Positions 8,299 to 17,450 are shown, counted from the first letter of the stretch. The stretch is 64,000 nucleotides of DNA from Micromonospora sp. Llam0 (GCF_003751085.1 NZ_RJJY01000001.1:5208001-5272000); one strand, 5' to 3'. Notes: a model not told the origin generated them from the letters alone. Program-made: numbers and translations.

Positions 8299-9184
8299 GA
8301 GGCTTATTCAGCAAAGCTTCAGTAAGCCACAGTGGACCCCAACGGAAAGTGACGGTCCGCCTCTCTATAGGATGGAGTTACCACACAACACCCAAGTAGA
8401 AAAACGGACCGCCGAACATGTATCATACCACCGGCTTTACTACCGACCAGATCCGCGACCTCTGCGCGCTCATCCGCACCGAATGCCAGGACCTGGAAGT
8501 GGAACCCTGGCCGCCGATCCTCGGTCTCTACCGCGCGGTCGTCGTCGCGTTGACGTACCTGCGCCGAAACCGCGTCCAAGCGGAAATCGCCGAGGCGCAC
8601 AGCGTCTCGCAGGCGACAATCTCCCGAGCGATCACCGGCGTCACTCCCGTACTTAAGCGCGTGCTCACAGGATTCGTGCCGACCGCCGACGAGCTCAGCC
8701 CCAGCGTCCAGTACCTCGTCGACGGCACGCTGCTCCCTTGCTGGTCATGGCGCACGGACCGCTGTCTGTTCTCCGGCAAACACAAGACCACGGGCATGAG
8801 CGTTCAGGTCGCATGCACTCTCGACGGTGCACTCGCCTGGATCTCCGACCCAGTCGCCGGCAACCGCCACGACTCGTACGCGATCAACGACGCCGAGGTC
8901 CTCGTCACCCTCAACCCTGGAGACTGGATCGGTGACAAGGGTTACGTCGGAAACGGCATGATCACCCCGTACAAAAAGCCCAAGGGCGGCGAACTCACGG
9001 AGTGGCAGAAGGAATACAACCGGCAGGTCAACAAGATCCGCTGGGTCGTCGAGCAGGTCATCGCGAATCTGAAGACCTGGCGGATCCTGCACACCGACTA
9101 CCGCAGACCCCTCGGAACCTTCAGAGAAACTATCTCCTGTGTCATCGGTCTGCAGTTCTACAGGATCGCCTGTGAATAAGCCTC
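8299..9184 (+). mobile_element. IS5-family insertion sequence (886 bp) with perfect 12-bp inverted ends
   Basis: Terminal repeats GAGGCTTATTCA (8299-8310) and TGAATAAGCCTC (9173-9184) are perfect inverted copies. The bases outside each end are TCG (8296-8298 and 9185-9187), a possible 3-bp target duplication. One transposase gene fills the interior. The element is complete and looks recent compared with the decayed DNA around it. Confidence 0.88.
8418..9179 (+). CDS. IS5-family DDE transposase (DDE_Tnp_4 type)
   Basis: 253 residues, typical for short single-ORF members of the family. An N-terminal helix-turn-helix (about residues 50-75, QAEIAEAHSVSQATISRAI) binds the ends. The catalytic triad can be read as Asp102 (YLVDGTLLPCW), Asp173 (IGDKGYVG) and Glu212 (WVVEQVIANLK). 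The stop codon falls inside the right inverted repeat, as is common in compact elements. No frameshift is seen, so the enzyme is probably active. Confidence 0.9.
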   Translation: MYHTTGFTTDQIRDLCALIRTECQDLEVEPWPPILGLYRAVVVALTYLRRNRVQAEIAEAHSVSQATISRAITGVTPVLKRVLTGFVPTADELSPSVQYLVDGTLLPCWSWRTDRCLFSGKHKTTGMSVQVACTLDGALAWISDPVAGNRHDSYAINDAEVLVTLNPGDWIGDKGYVGNGMITPYKKPKGGELTEWQKEYNRQVNKIRWVVEQVIANLKTWRILHTDYRRPLGTFRETISCVIGLQFYRIACE

Positions 9185-10106
9185 TCGGCAGATCCGCACG
9201 CTGAGGAAACGGCTTGGCTTAGCAACAGCATCACGCAACGTCACCGACTCGGATCGCCACCAGACCAGGCGGCGTGTCGCCGGACGTAGACCGAAACTCA
9301 GCGCCGGTGTGCACTCGCAGCCGTACCTACCTCTGCGCTCGGACCTGTACGCCGACACCACCCGGCCCAGGTCAGCCGGTCCCTCGACCTGGCCGGGTTC
9401 CCCACCGGCCTGGCCCGCATCCGCCCCGACCAACTATCTGGCGGGCAATGGCAACAGGCCGCGATCGCCGACACTCTCGTCGTGAGCCGGGCTGCTGATC
9501 GCCGACGAGGCGACATCCATACTGGACGTCTCCACCCGGGCCGGCGTCGCCATCACCCTGCGCCCCTCGCCGACAGGGCGTCGGCCTGGCTGTTCTGTTC
9601 ATCACCCATGACCTCGGCGAAGCCGTGCAGAGCGGCGACCAGATCCTCGTGCTACATCGTAAAGCGGTCCAAGCCGGACGGCCCGACGAGGTCGTCGCAA
9701 CTCCGGACCTCGGCGATCCATCGGATCTGGTAGCTGCCACTCGCCGACACCTCCGACCCCACCGTCAGACCGCGACACCGAACGGCAGTGATCACGGCCC
9801 GCAGCCCGACAGGACGGCATCGAACAGGTACTCCACGGCTACCCAGGCCCGTTGCCACACCAGCACAGATTCGATGTGGTGCGGTGCCTCGCTGACGGTC
9901 TCGGACCCGGCAAAACTTCGACGAGCCGGGCGGGTCAACGGGCTGACGTAGCCACTACCACCAGGCACATCGCTCCGGGAAGAAGGCCGGTTTACGGCTG
10001 CCCCGACCATGCTCCGACCGCTGGAGCAGACCACTCCAAGAGGCCCAACAGCCTCCACGTCGTGAGACGATGTGATATGCGAAGCCAGCGACATTCACAA
10101 GCATCG
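9185..10106. other. Distal island segment without an intact gene
   Basis: About 0.9 kb between the IS5-type element and the tRNA-side repeat. The only recognisable content is the frameshifted ABC-transporter ATPase relic described separately. The remaining frames look random. Confidence 0.45.
9340..9765 (+). pseudogene. Relic of an oligopeptide-type ABC transporter ATPase
   Basis: Three successive frames carry consecutive parts of an ABC ATPase. The first holds the signature region (RIRPDQLSGGQWQQAAIADT near 9420-9475). The second holds the Walker B and D-loop (LLIADEATSILDVSTRAGV near 9493-9550). The third holds the H-loop and C-terminus (GVGLAVLFITHDLGEAVQSG near 9577-9640, then QILVLHRKAVQAGRP). 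The order and wording match the Opp/Dpp family, which energises peptide or nickel uptake. The N-terminal Walker A half is missing, and two frameshifts separate the pieces, so this is a dead remnant. Confidence 0.75.
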
Positions 10107-10181
10107 CTTGAAAATGCCGCTGACCTGCGGTTTCGAGTGGAGCCGAGGGGACTCGAACCCCTGACCCCCACACTGCCAGTG
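10107..10181. repeat. Island attachment repeat, tRNA-proximal copy
   Basis: Matches 943-1017 at 74 of 75 bases. It spans the 3' 44 bases of the tRNA-Ala gene and 31 bases of its downstream flank, and forms the chromosomal junction of the island. Confidence 0.85.
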
Positions 10182-10210
10182 TGGTGCGCTACCAGCTGCG
10201 CCACGGCCCC
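10138..10210 (-). tRNA. tRNA-Ala (anticodon GGC)
   Basis: A 73-nt cloverleaf is read from 10210 to 10138. The acceptor stem GGGGCCG pairs with CGGCTCC with one G-U pair. The D arm is GCGC/GCGC, the anticodon stem CCACA/TGTGG holds the loop CTGGCAG, and the T arm is AGGGG/CCCCT with loop TTCGAGT. The anticodon GGC reads alanine codons GCC and GCU. The CCA end is not encoded. The gene stayed complete because the integrated island supplied an identical 3' end. Confidence 0.95.
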
Positions 10211-10334
10211 CGGTCGGCCCGGATCTCCCGGGCACCCGGCAATACTACACACGCCGCCCCGCGCGGTCATCTCGCGGGGTCGGTTCACGACGTACGGGTC
10301 ACCGACGTACGGGTCGGCTCAGCGACGCGCGGGG

Positions 10335-10889
10335 TCAGTTCATCGAGACGTCGGCCGGGAAGTGGGCCACCGCGGCCATCATGCCGCGCTGGCGGCGCAG
10401 CACCATCGGCCACAGATCGTCCGGGCGGGCCATGAACGGATCGTCCGGCAGGCCCTCCAGCACGAACCAGGAGCCGGCGTTGATCTCCTCCTCCAGCTGC
10501 CCGGCCGACCAGCCCGAGTAGCCGGCGAAGACCCGGATCCCGGAGATCGACTCGGCGAGCGGCCCCGGATCGGTCGACAGGTCGACCGTGCCGAGCGGGC
10601 CGGCGATGCGGTGGAAGCCCTTCACCCGTCCGGTCTGGGTCCGGGTACGGGCCAGACAGATCGCCGACTCGGGCTGCACCGGGCCGCCTTCGAACAGCAC
10701 AGACGGCTCCCGGGCGAGACTGCTCCAGCCGCCCAGCACCTCGGCGACCGGCACCTCGGTGGCCCGGTTCAGCACCACCCCGAGCGCTCCCCCGGCCTCG
10801 TGCGCGACCAGCAGCACGACCGTACGGTCGAAGTTGGGATCCTTGAGCGTGGGCGTCGCGACCAGCAGTTGGCCGGTCATCGACGCCAT
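10335..10889 (-). CDS. YqgE/AlgH family protein (UPF0301)
   Basis: 184 residues from the ATG at 10889, which follows GGGGGA at suitable spacing. The longer frame upstream has no family support. Typical motifs are the N-terminal GQLLVATPTLKDPNFDRTVV, then GALGVVLNR, LFEGGPVQPE, VFAGYSGWSAGQLEEE and FFVLEG-like WFVLEGLPDD. The family is widespread and has no settled biochemical role; in pseudomonads AlgH was linked to regulation. The gene stands alone between tRNA-Ala and the divergent MTA phosphorylase-like gene. Confidence 0.9.
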   Translation of the reverse strand: MASMTGQLLVATPTLKDPNFDRTVVLLVAHEAGGALGVVLNRATEVPVAEVLGGWSSLAREPSVLFEGGPVQPESAICLARTRTQTGRVKGFHRIAGPLGTVDLSTDPGPLAESISGIRVFAGYSGWSAGQLEEEINAGSWFVLEGLPDDPFMARPDDLWPMVLRRQRGMMAAVAHFPADVSMN

Positions 10890-11124
10890 CGACCGTCCCC
10901 CGATCCGCTGACCCTCACCGTGCACCTCGACCTCCCGTACCTGCCCGCGTGGCGCAGTCACGACCCGCACGGTCCGCGCGGACGGCGCGGCGACGATCCG
11001 CCACGGGTGCTGTGAAAGCCATGCCTGGCACCATAGCTTGCTCGACAGCGCCCGGTTAAGGTCTAACCGCGCGGGCGTGGCACGGGCGTTTCCGGCCACC
11101 CTGCCCGAAACCGGGAGGGACCTG

Positions 11125-11928
11125 ATGCAGGCGCAGGCAGAGCTGGCGGTGATCGGCGGATCCGGGCTGTACGCGTTGCTGGACAACGCGACGGAGCACC
11201 GGGTGCCGACGCCGTACGGTGAACCGTCCGATCCGATCACCGTCGCCGACGTCGGCGGACGTCGGGTCGCGTTCCTGCCCCGACACGGCCGTGACCACCG
11301 GCATCCCCCGCACCGGATCCCGTACCGGGCCAACCTGTGGGCGTTGCGCTCGCTCGGGGTACGCCAGGTGCTGGCGCCGTGCGCGGTCGGCGGGCTGCGC
11401 CCAGAGCTCGGCCCGGGCACCTTCGTGGTGCCCGACCAGCTGATCGACCGGACCAACGGACGGGTACAGACCTTCTACGACCAGGGTGCGGTGCACGTCA
11501 GCTTCGCCGACCCGTACTGCCCGACCGGGCGGTCGGTGCTACTGCGGGTCGGCACCGAGCAGGGCCTGCAGCCACGCGACGGCGGCGCGGTGGTGGTGGT
11601 CGAGGGGCCACGGTTCTCCACCCGGGCGGAGTCCAGGTGGTTCACCGCGATCGGCGGCGCGGTGGTCAACATGACCGGCCATCCGGAGGCGGTCCTCGCC
11701 CGGGAGCTGGCGCTGTGCTACACGTCGATCGCCCTGGTGACCGATCTGGACGCGGGTGTCGAGGGCGGGCATGCGGTCACCCAGGAAGAGGTGTTCCGGG
11801 TGTTCGGCGAGAACACCGCCCGGCTGCGCGGGCTGCTGCTGGCCGCGCTGGCGACCTGGCCGATGGAGCGGGACTGCCCGTGCCCGCAGTCACTCGACGG
11901 CATCACCCTGCCCGTCGAGCTGCCCTGA
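11125..11928 (+). CDS. S-methyl-5'-thioadenosine / purine nucleoside phosphorylase family protein
   Basis: 267 residues from the ATG at 11125, with GGGAGG 6 bases upstream. It has the PNP/MTAP family pattern. The phosphate and purine sites are IGGSGLYALL near residue 11, FLPRHGRDHRHPPHRIPYRA near residue 50 (the family RHG..H..P..I.YRAN signature), VVEGPRFSTRAES and VVNMTGHPEAVLAREL. These enzymes split methylthioadenosine or related nucleosides with phosphate for sulfur and purine salvage. The MTAP branch usually has the same PH..NYRAN motif, so substrate (MTA or methylthioinosine) is not fixed by sequence alone. The 3' end overlaps the convergent small gene by 39 bases. Confidence 0.88.
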   Translation: MQAQAELAVIGGSGLYALLDNATEHRVPTPYGEPSDPITVADVGGRRVAFLPRHGRDHRHPPHRIPYRANLWALRSLGVRQVLAPCAVGGLRPELGPGTFVVPDQLIDRTNGRVQTFYDQGAVHVSFADPYCPTGRSVLLRVGTEQGLQPRDGGAVVVVEGPRFSTRAESRWFTAIGGAVVNMTGHPEAVLARELALCYTSIALVTDLDAGVEGGHAVTQEEVFRVFGENTARLRGLLLAALATWPMERDCPCPQSLDGITLPVELP

Positions 11929-12150
11929 CGGTGCCAGCACCACCACGGCGGCGCTGATCCCGGCAACGTCGAGGCACATCCGGATCCGGTTGCCGGTCGC
12001 CGCGTCACCAGCCAGGATCACCGCCTCCCCGGCGGGAAGGTTCCAGGCTCCGGCCGGTGGGCGTTGCCCGGGCAGACCCGGGTCGAGCAGTTGGGACATG
12101 GTCGCGGCGGTGTCGTCCGGTTCCTGGCCCGGGCCGTACGGCTGCGGCAT
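11890..12150 (-). CDS. Small conserved-looking protein of unknown function
   Basis: 86 residues, starting 3 bases after the stop of the upstream lipoprotein gene, so the two are probably cotranscribed. The sequence starts with a Pro/Gln-rich segment and then reads GEAVILAGDAATGNRIRMC and a Val/Ala-rich stretch. No known domain is recognised. Its 3' end overlaps the end of the phosphorylase gene by 39 bases on the other strand, which lowers confidence. Confidence 0.45.
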   Translation of the reverse strand: MPQPYGPGQEPDDTAATMSQLLDPGLPGQRPPAGAWNLPAGEAVILAGDAATGNRIRMCLDVAGISAAVVVLAPSGQLDGQGDAVE

Positions 12151-12153
12151 GGC

Positions 12154-13128
12154 TCAGCCGACCGCGATGACGTGCAGCGGGCGACCGGTGAGCGCGTCAA
12201 GCACCGTACGGGCTCCGAGCGCCTCGTCGAGGGTCACGGTGACCGGATGGAACAGCAGTTGGTCGGTGCACTCCTGCCCGGTGCGGGTCACGCCACCGGC
12301 GACCACTACCGAGTCGGCGTACTCCTGCACGAACGGGGTGATGTCGCTGTCGCAGGCGCCGACGCCGAGCCGGTACACCAGGTCGGTCCCGTCGACGCCG
12401 GTGAGGTTCTGCGCGGTGACGAACGTGGTCATTCCGGCCGGCTCCGGCACCTGCGGTTCGGGGGCCGGTACGGCGACCGATTCATCGACGGCGACCCGGG
12501 CGACCGGCCCGTCGAGTTCGGCGACGTCGAACAGCCAGGCGGGCACCTGCGCCGTGCCCCGGCTGGTCAGCAGGTCGACGGTGCCGAGGGTGGCGGCCGT
12601 GACGGTCAACACCTGGCAGCCGAGCTCACCGGAGTCGGTGGCGCTGTCGTCCGGACCGGGTGTGCCGCCCAGATCGGTGGCGCTGCCGGTCGGGTCGGGG
12701 CCGGGCCGGGCCGCGTCGCACTGCGGCGGGTCGCCCTGGCGTAGCTCCGCGTACGCGTCGGCGGCGCTGACCAGCGGTACGCTCAGCGTCCCGTCGGGGA
12801 AGTCGACGGTGCCGTCGGCAGGCGTCTCGGTCGGTACGGTCAACTCGGCCCGGTACCACCCGGCGTGGAACGCCTGTTCGGTCTCCGGGGTGAATCCGGG
12901 CTCGACGGGGAGCACGGTGGGGCTCTGCAGTGGCGCGTAGCCGGCCAGCCACGCCTGCCGTCCGCTGGCGGTGCGCCACGCCTCGGCGACCTCGTCGGCA
13001 CGCTGCTGGAAGCTCTCCCAGCGTTCGTCGGCGGAGCCTCCTGGACCGCCGGGTGCGGTCCCGTCGGTCGGCGCGCAACCTGCGATCAGGATCAGTGGTA
13101 TGCCCAACAGGGCGGTGAAATGGCGCAT
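12154..13128 (-). CDS. Putative lipoprotein of unknown function
   Basis: 324 residues. The N-terminus (MRHFTALLGIPLILIAGCAP) is a lipoprotein signal peptide with the lipobox LIAGC, so the mature protein should be anchored to the outer face of the membrane at Cys18. A Gly/Pro-rich linker follows, then an acidic soluble domain of about 280 residues with ADERWESFQQRADEVAEAWR at its start. No enzyme motif is seen and I do not recognise the family. It is the first gene of a likely two-gene unit with the 86-residue protein downstream. Confidence 0.75.
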   Translation of the reverse strand: MRHFTALLGIPLILIAGCAPTDGTAPGGPGGSADERWESFQQRADEVAEAWRTASGRQAWLAGYAPLQSPTVLPVEPGFTPETEQAFHAGWYRAELTVPTETPADGTVDFPDGTLSVPLVSAADAYAELRQGDPPQCDAARPGPDPTGSATDLGGTPGPDDSATDSGELGCQVLTVTAATLGTVDLLTSRGTAQVPAWLFDVAELDGPVARVAVDESVAVPAPEPQVPEPAGMTTFVTAQNLTGVDGTDLVYRLGVGACDSDITPFVQEYADSVVVAGGVTRTGQECTDQLLFHPVTVTLDEALGARTVLDALTGRPLHVIAVG

Positions 13129-13212
13129 GTCGGGTCAGACGCACCAGGTTGGCAGCGGGTTCCCGGACCAACTAGGCGATTGACTACATATAGTGAAGCC
13201 GGCCGTACAACG

Positions 13213-13247
13213 CAGCCGGCCCACCGCCTGTGGCGGTGGGCCGGCTG
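13213..13247 (-). terminator. Terminator of tmRNA gene
   Basis: A perfect 16-bp stem (13213-13228 with 13232-13247) with a 3-base loop TGT lies 7 bases beyond the 3' end of ssrA on the minus strand. Its stability and position make an intrinsic terminator likely, although the T tract is short. Confidence 0.8.
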
Positions 13248-13254
13248 TCGTCCG

Positions 13255-13625
13255 TGGAGGTGCCGGGAATCGAACCCGGGTCCTTCGGCGTCTTGCCAGG
13301 GCTTCTCCGAGCGCAGCTCGCTGTGCCTCTACTCGGCCCCATCGATCACGCGAGCGAGTCGATGTGACGGGCCCAGCCGCGTTTGATCTCGCCGCACGAA
13401 CCCCGCGACCGGGTTCGCTAGGCCAGCCCTCTCACTGATGCCGGTTACTGGGCCGAAGGCAGTCCCAGACCGACAGACTTGCTACTCGCCTCAGGCGGCG
13501 AGAGCGAAGTCAGCGCGCTTGGAGTTGGCGCTTATTGGTTTCCGACGACCGATTCACGAGACGACGTCGGCTTCCTCGGCTCGCTTCCCCTGCCGCAACG
13601 TACGAAGTCGAAACCAGTCACCCCC
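13255..13625 (-). ncRNA. ssrA: tmRNA (transfer-messenger RNA)
   Basis: The 5' end GGGGGTG (13625-13619) pairs with the 3' end CACCTCC (13262-13256), leaving discriminator A at 13255; CCA is not encoded. A T arm with GGGTTCGATTCCC is next to the 3' end. The tag frame runs from 13529 to 13491 and reads ANSKRADFALAA then TGA. Its C-terminus, ALAA, is the usual degradation signal. tmRNA with SmpB rescues ribosomes stalled on broken mRNAs. The length of 371 nt fits a one-piece actinobacterial tmRNA. The smpB gene follows upstream on the same strand, as in many genomes. Confidence 0.95.
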
Positions 13626-13833
13626 TGGTGTGGCGGCGCGGCCCGGAGGTGGTCCGCGTCCGTACCGATCCTAACGCCTCCGGCCCCGGGCTTCATCCCG
13701 GTTACGGTCAGGAGCCGACGACAGCGATCAACACAGTGTCAGGAAGAAGACTTTATACGGCAAATGTCTGGTCCCGCTCGCTGGTGGGCCTGCTCCGACG
13801 ACTGCCCCGCCGCTGCGGCCTACCCACGGCTGG

Positions 13834-14310
13834 TCAGCCCATCCCCTTGCCGCGCCGACCCACTGCCCGCTGGATCTCCCGGTCGGCGTCCCGCTTGGCC
13901 AGATCCTGTCGCTTGTCGTAGGACTTCTTGCCGCGCGCGAGTGCCAGCTCGACCTTGGCCCAGCCGTCGGAGAAGTACACCGAGAGCGGGACCAGGGTCA
14001 ACCCGCCCTCCCGCAGCTTGCCGAGCAGCCGGTCGATCTCGGTGCGGTGCAGCAGCAGCTTGCGGGTCCGGCGGGGCTCGTGGTTGGTCCAGGTGCCCTG
14101 GTCGTACTCCGGGATGTGCATGCCGTACAGGAAGATCTCGCCCTGCCGTTCCTGGGCGAAGGCGTCCACCAGCGAGGCCCGGCCGGACCGCAGCGACTTG
14201 ACCTCGGTGCCGGTCAGCGCCATACCGGCCTCGTACACGTCGGTGATGGCGTAGTCGTGCCGGGCCTTACGGTTCGAGGCGACGACCTTGCGCCCTTTCT
14301 CCCGCGGCAT
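13834..14310 (-). CDS. smpB: SsrA-binding protein SmpB
   Basis: 158 residues from the ATG at 14310, which follows AGAGGAGG at good spacing. The open frame upstream is only fortuitous. Family motifs are [20 protein letters not shown] at the start, [19 protein letters not shown], the [21 protein letters not shown] segment that packs on tmRNA (here described by position about 80-100), and the basic C-terminal tail [20 protein letters not shown] that enters the ribosome mRNA channel. It delivers tmRNA to stalled ribosomes together with EF-Tu. It lies about 0.2 kb upstream of ssrA on the same strand. Confidence 0.96.
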   Translation of the reverse strand: MPREKGRKVVASNRKARHDYAITDVYEAGMALTGTEVKSLRSGRASLVDAFAQERQGEIFLYGMHIPEYDQGTWTNHEPRRTRKLLLHRTEIDRLLGKLREGGLTLVPLSVYFSDGWAKVELALARGKKSYDKRQDLAKRDADREIQRAVGRRGKGMG

Positions 14311-14390
14311 GGCTGCCTCCTCTGCGGACCCGGGCGCTGCTGCGCAGACGCGGCGCCGACGGACAACCGCGCCATGGTATCGCGCGACGA

Positions 14391-14430
14391 CGCGCCGGCC
14401 GGTACCGGTTTCCCGGTACCGGCCGGCGCG
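14391..14430 (-). terminator. Long perfect hairpin between ftsX and smpB
   Basis: An 18-bp perfect stem (14391-14408 with 14413-14430) closes a TTTC loop, 33 bases past the ftsX stop. It probably ends the ftsEX transcript. It is unusually long, and GGTACC occurs in each arm. Confidence 0.65.
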
Positions 14431-14462
14431 CGGCGGCAGATGGAATCGGATCGGGTTAAGCG

Positions 14463-15338
14463 TCAGACCCGCAGGTAGAAGCGCAGCGTCACCCAGGCGG
14501 TGATCGCGCTGACCAGGCCACCGACGCCGGCCATCACCGGGAACATCAGCAGTACGCTGCTCCACTCGATCGGGGTCAGCAGTTCGGTGAGGTCGCGCAG
14601 CGAGCCGTCGAGCAGGAACATCTTGCCCAGCACCAGGGCACCGAAGCCGAGCAGCGAGCCGAACAGGCCGGCGACGACGGCTTCGAGTACGAACGGGGCC
14701 TGGATGAACCAGTTGGAGGCGCCGACCAGCCGCATCACGGCGACCTCGCGCCGCTTGCTGTACGCCGCGACCTGGATCGTGTTGCCGACCAGCAGCAACG
14801 CCGCCACCGCCATGATCGACGCGGCGATCAGCGCCATGCTCTGCACCGAGCCGAGGATGTTGAAGATCTTGTCGAGCAGTCTGCGTTGGTCGACGATCTC
14901 GTCGATCCCCTCGGTGCCGTTGTACTTGTCGAAGATCGCCTGGTACTCCTCCGGATCGACCAGCTTGATCCGGAACGACTCGGGCAGCTGGTCCGGCTCG
15001 ACCGCGTTGACCAGATCCGGAGCGTCGGCGTAGAGCGTCTGGAAGCGGTTGTACGCCTCCTCCTTGGACTCGTACGTCACGGTGGAGATCAACGGGTCGG
15101 CGTCGAGCGAGCTCTGCAGGCTGTCGCGCTGCTCGTCGGAGACGTCGGACACCAGGAAGATCGAGACCTCGATCTGGTCGTAGTAGAAGTCCTTCATCGA
15201 GTTGACCTGCAGGTACATCAGGCCACTCGCGCCCAGCATGGTGAGCGACACCGCCATGGTGATGATCATGGCGACGGTCATCGTCACGTTGCGCCACAGC
15301 CCGACCATCACCTCGGACAGGACGTATTTCGCGCGCAT
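14463..15338 (-). CDS. ftsX: Cell division ABC-transporter-like permease FtsX
   Basis: 291 residues from the ATG at 15338, preceded by AGAGGA. The N-terminal [19 protein letters not shown] and a first membrane helix (about residues 20-42) are typical. An extracytoplasmic domain of about 120 residues follows, then three more helices (about 165-190, 215-240 and 265-288). With FtsE it forms a complex that couples ATP hydrolysis to activation of peptidoglycan hydrolases during division. The ftsE gene lies about 0.1 kb upstream on the same strand, forming the standard operon. Length and topology are normal. Confidence 0.95.
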   Translation of the reverse strand: MRAKYVLSEVMVGLWRNVTMTVAMIITMAVSLTMLGASGLMYLQVNSMKDFYYDQIEVSIFLVSDVSDEQRDSLQSSLDADPLISTVTYESKEEAYNRFQTLYADAPDLVNAVEPDQLPESFRIKLVDPEEYQAIFDKYNGTEGIDEIVDQRRLLDKIFNILGSVQSMALIAASIMAVAALLLVGNTIQVAAYSKRREVAVMRLVGASNWFIQAPFVLEAVVAGLFGSLLGFGALVLGKMFLLDGSLRDLTELLTPIEWSSVLLMFPVMAGVGGLVSAITAWVTLRFYLRV

Positions 15339-15434
15339 CGGGTTCCTCTTCCGGATCTGCCGCTGGATGGTGGTACCAGGCCGCCACGTGCCGGTGCCGG
15401 CCGACACAGGCCCCGGTGGAGCCGTGGTGGCTAG

Positions 15435-16115
15435 TTAGCCGTAGACGCCGCGAGCCTGGTCGCGAACGATCCGGCCGGCCTCGATCTCGATGACCCGCCG
15501 CCGCATCTGGTTGACGATGTTCGAGTCGTGGGTGACCATCACGACCGTGGTGCCGGTGCGGTTGATCCGGTCCAGCAGCCGCATGATCTCGATCGAGGTG
15601 TCCGGGTCGAGGTTTCCGGTCGGCTCGTCGGCGAGCAGCACCAGCGGCCGGTTGACGAACGCCCGGGCCACCGCGACGCGCTGCTGCTCGCCACCGGAGA
15701 GTTCGTGCGGGTAGCGGTGCTCCTTGCCGCCCAGGCCGACCAGTTCCAGCACCTCTGGGACGACCCGCCGGGCGACCGCCTTGGTCTTGCCGATCACCTC
15801 GAGGGCGAAGGCGACGTTCTCGTACGCGGTGCGGTTGGGCAGCAGCCGGAAGTCCTGGAACACGCAACCGATCGAGCGCCGGAAGTTGGGGATCTTCCAG
15901 GAGCGCATGGTCGTGACGTCCTTGCTGTTGACGATGACCTTGCCCTGGTTGGGGGTCACCTCGTGCAGCAGCAGCTTGATGATCGTGGACTTGCCGGAGC
16001 CGGACGGACCGATGAAGAAGACGAACTCGCCCTTCTCGATCGCGACCGACACGTTGTCCAGCGAGGGCCGGGACGCCTTCGGGTACGTCTTCGTCACTTG
16101 CTCGAGCGCAATCAC
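15435..16115 (-). CDS. ftsE: Cell division ATP-binding protein FtsE
   Basis: 226 residues from a GTG at 16115. It is a complete ABC ATPase: Walker [10 protein letters not shown] near residue 36, Q-loop in [11 protein letters not shown], signature [14 protein letters not shown], Walker [13 protein letters not shown] and the H-loop VMVTHD. The protein opens with [12 protein letters not shown], the usual FtsE start. It powers FtsX at the division site, and the two genes form an operon. The 220 bases between it and prfB upstream carry no gene and presumably the ftsEX promoter. Confidence 0.96.
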   Translation of the reverse strand: MIALEQVTKTYPKASRPSLDNVSVAIEKGEFVFFIGPSGSGKSTIIKLLLHEVTPNQGKVIVNSKDVTTMRSWKIPNFRRSIGCVFQDFRLLPNRTAYENVAFALEVIGKTKAVARRVVPEVLELVGLGGKEHRYPHELSGGEQQRVAVARAFVNRPLVLLADEPTGNLDPDTSIEIMRLLDRINRTGTTVVMVTHDSNIVNQMRRRVIEIEAGRIVRDQARGVYG

Positions 16116-16334
16116 GGGTGGTGAGTCTACGCGGTGTAACGGCTACGCCAAGTCCAGCCTGATGGCCGATGTCTCCTATGTCGGTAATGCGCGAGGTTTC
16201 GTACCAGCAAATCCCCGCGAAACCCAGGAAATCAGCCGTCCGGACCGGACCGACACCACCCGAAATGATGGGCTCAGTCACAGGTCGTACATGAGACTTG
16301 AATACGAATAGTAGTTAGGCAACTGCTACCGGTA

Positions 16335-17450
16335 TCAGTCCTCGGCGAGTTCCTGCTGCTTGCGCCAGCGGATGCCGGCCTCGATGAAGGCGTCCAGGTC
16401 GCCGTCGAGCACTGCGGTCGGGTTGCCGGTCTCCTGCTCCGTCCGCAGATCCTTCACCATCTGGTACGGGTGCAGCACGTACGACCGCATCTGGTCGCCC
16501 CACGACCCGGCGGCGTCGGTCTTGAGCCCGGCCATCTTGGCCTGCTCCTCCTGCCGTTTGCGCTCCAGCAGCCGGGCCTGCAGCACGCGCAGCGCGGCGG
16601 CCTTGTTCTGCAGCTGGGACTTCTCGTTCTGGCAGGTGACCACGATGCCGGTGGGGATATGGGTGAGCCGTACGGCCGAGTCGGTGGTGTTCACGCTCTG
16701 CCCGCCCGGCCCCGACGACCGGTACACGTCCACCCGGATCTCGTTCTCCGGGATGTCGATGTGATCGGTCTGCTCGACCACCGGTAGCACCTCGACGCCG
16801 GCGAAGCTGGTCTGCCGCCGGCCTTGGTTGTCAAACGGACTGATTCGCACCAAACGGTGCGTTCCGGACTCGACGCTGAGGGTGCCGAACGCGTACGGCG
16901 CCTTGACCGTGAAGGTGGCCGACTTGAGACCGGCCTCCTCCGCGTACGACGTCTCGTAGACCTCGGTCGGGTAGCCGTGCCGCTCCGCCCACCGCAGGTA
17001 CATGCGCAGCAGCATCTCGGCGAAGTCGGCGGCGTCGACGCCGCCGGCCCCGGCCCGGATCGCTACCAGCGCCTCCCGGGAGTCGTACTCCCCGGAGAGC
17101 AGCGTGCGCACCTCCAACTCCTCGATCGCCTTGTGCAACCCGGCCAGCTCGGTGCCGACTTCGGCGACCGTGCCGGCGTCCTCCTCCGCCTGCGCCATCT
17201 CCAGCAGCAAGGCCGCGTCGTCCAGCCGGGTGCGCAACGACTCCAGCTTGACGATCTCCGCGTTCGCGTACGACAGCCGGGAGGTGACCTGCTGTGCCCT
17301 CGCCTGGTCGTTCCAGAGGTCGGGGGCAGAGGCTGCCTCCTCCAGCTCCGCCTGGTCGCGGCGCAGTCGATCAATGTCGATGACCGCCTCGATCCGGCGA
17401 AGCGTGGCGTCAAGATCTTTTAGCTGGTCGGCATAGTCGGCAGTGGTCAC
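16335..17450 (-). CDS. prfB: Peptide chain release factor 2
   Basis: About 371 residues from the GTG at 17450; an in-frame TTG at 17462 is an alternative, and no clear ribosome site separates them. The stop-codon recognition motif SPF is in [15 protein letters not shown] and the peptidyl hydrolysis motif GGQ is in [11 protein letters not shown]2 ends translation at UGA and UAA. There is no internal stop or frameshift, so the programmed +1 frameshift that regulates prfB in many bacteria is absent here. A 7-bp hairpin (17471-17477 with 17491-17497) just upstream probably ends the padR transcript. Confidence 0.95.
   Translation of the reverse strand: MTTADYADQLKDLDATLRRIEAVIDIDRLRRDQAELEEAASAPDLWNDQARAQQVTSRLSYANAEIVKLESLRTRLDDAALLLEMAQAEEDAGTVAEVGTELAGLHKAIEELEVRTLLSGEYDSREALVAIRAGAGGVDAADFAEMLLRMYLRWAERHGYPTEVYETSYAEEAGLKSATFTVKAPYAFGTLSVESGTHRLVRISPFDNQGRRQTSFAGVEVLPVVEQTDHIDIPENEIRVDVYRSSGPGGQSVNTTDSAVRLTHIPTGIVVTCQNEKSQLQNKAAALRVLQARLLERKRQEEQAKMAGLKTDAAGSWGDQMRSYVLHPYQMVKDLRTEQETGNPTAVLDGDLDAFIEAGIRWRKQQELAED

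Larger units (their letters stand above)
943..10181. mobile_element. Genomic island integrated in tRNA-Ala(GGC), about 9.2 kb
   Basis: A 75-bp direct repeat occurs at 943-1017 and 10107-10181, with one mismatch (972 G versus 10136 A). The right copy contains the last 44 bases of an intact tRNA-Ala gene on the minus strand plus its 3' flank. The left copy is only that tRNA 3' fragment. This is the classic footprint of a site-specific integrase inserting at a tRNA 3' end and rebuilding the gene. Cargo consists of an IS605-type element, a DGQHR protein, a possible transglutaminase-like protein, a VOC protein, an IS5-family copy and decayed gene fragments. No integrase or excisionase gene is visible, so the island is probably immobilised. 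Boundaries come from the repeat; mobility history is inferred. Confidence 0.8.

Noticed and set aside
13834..16281. An 815-codon frame covering smpB, ftsX and ftsE
   Set aside because: Only its last 158 codons are the SmpB protein with a good ribosome site; the rest is out-of-frame reading of ftsX and ftsE.
16335..17450. Programmed frameshift in prfB
   Set aside because: The release factor 2 frame is continuous from start to stop with no in-frame UGA.
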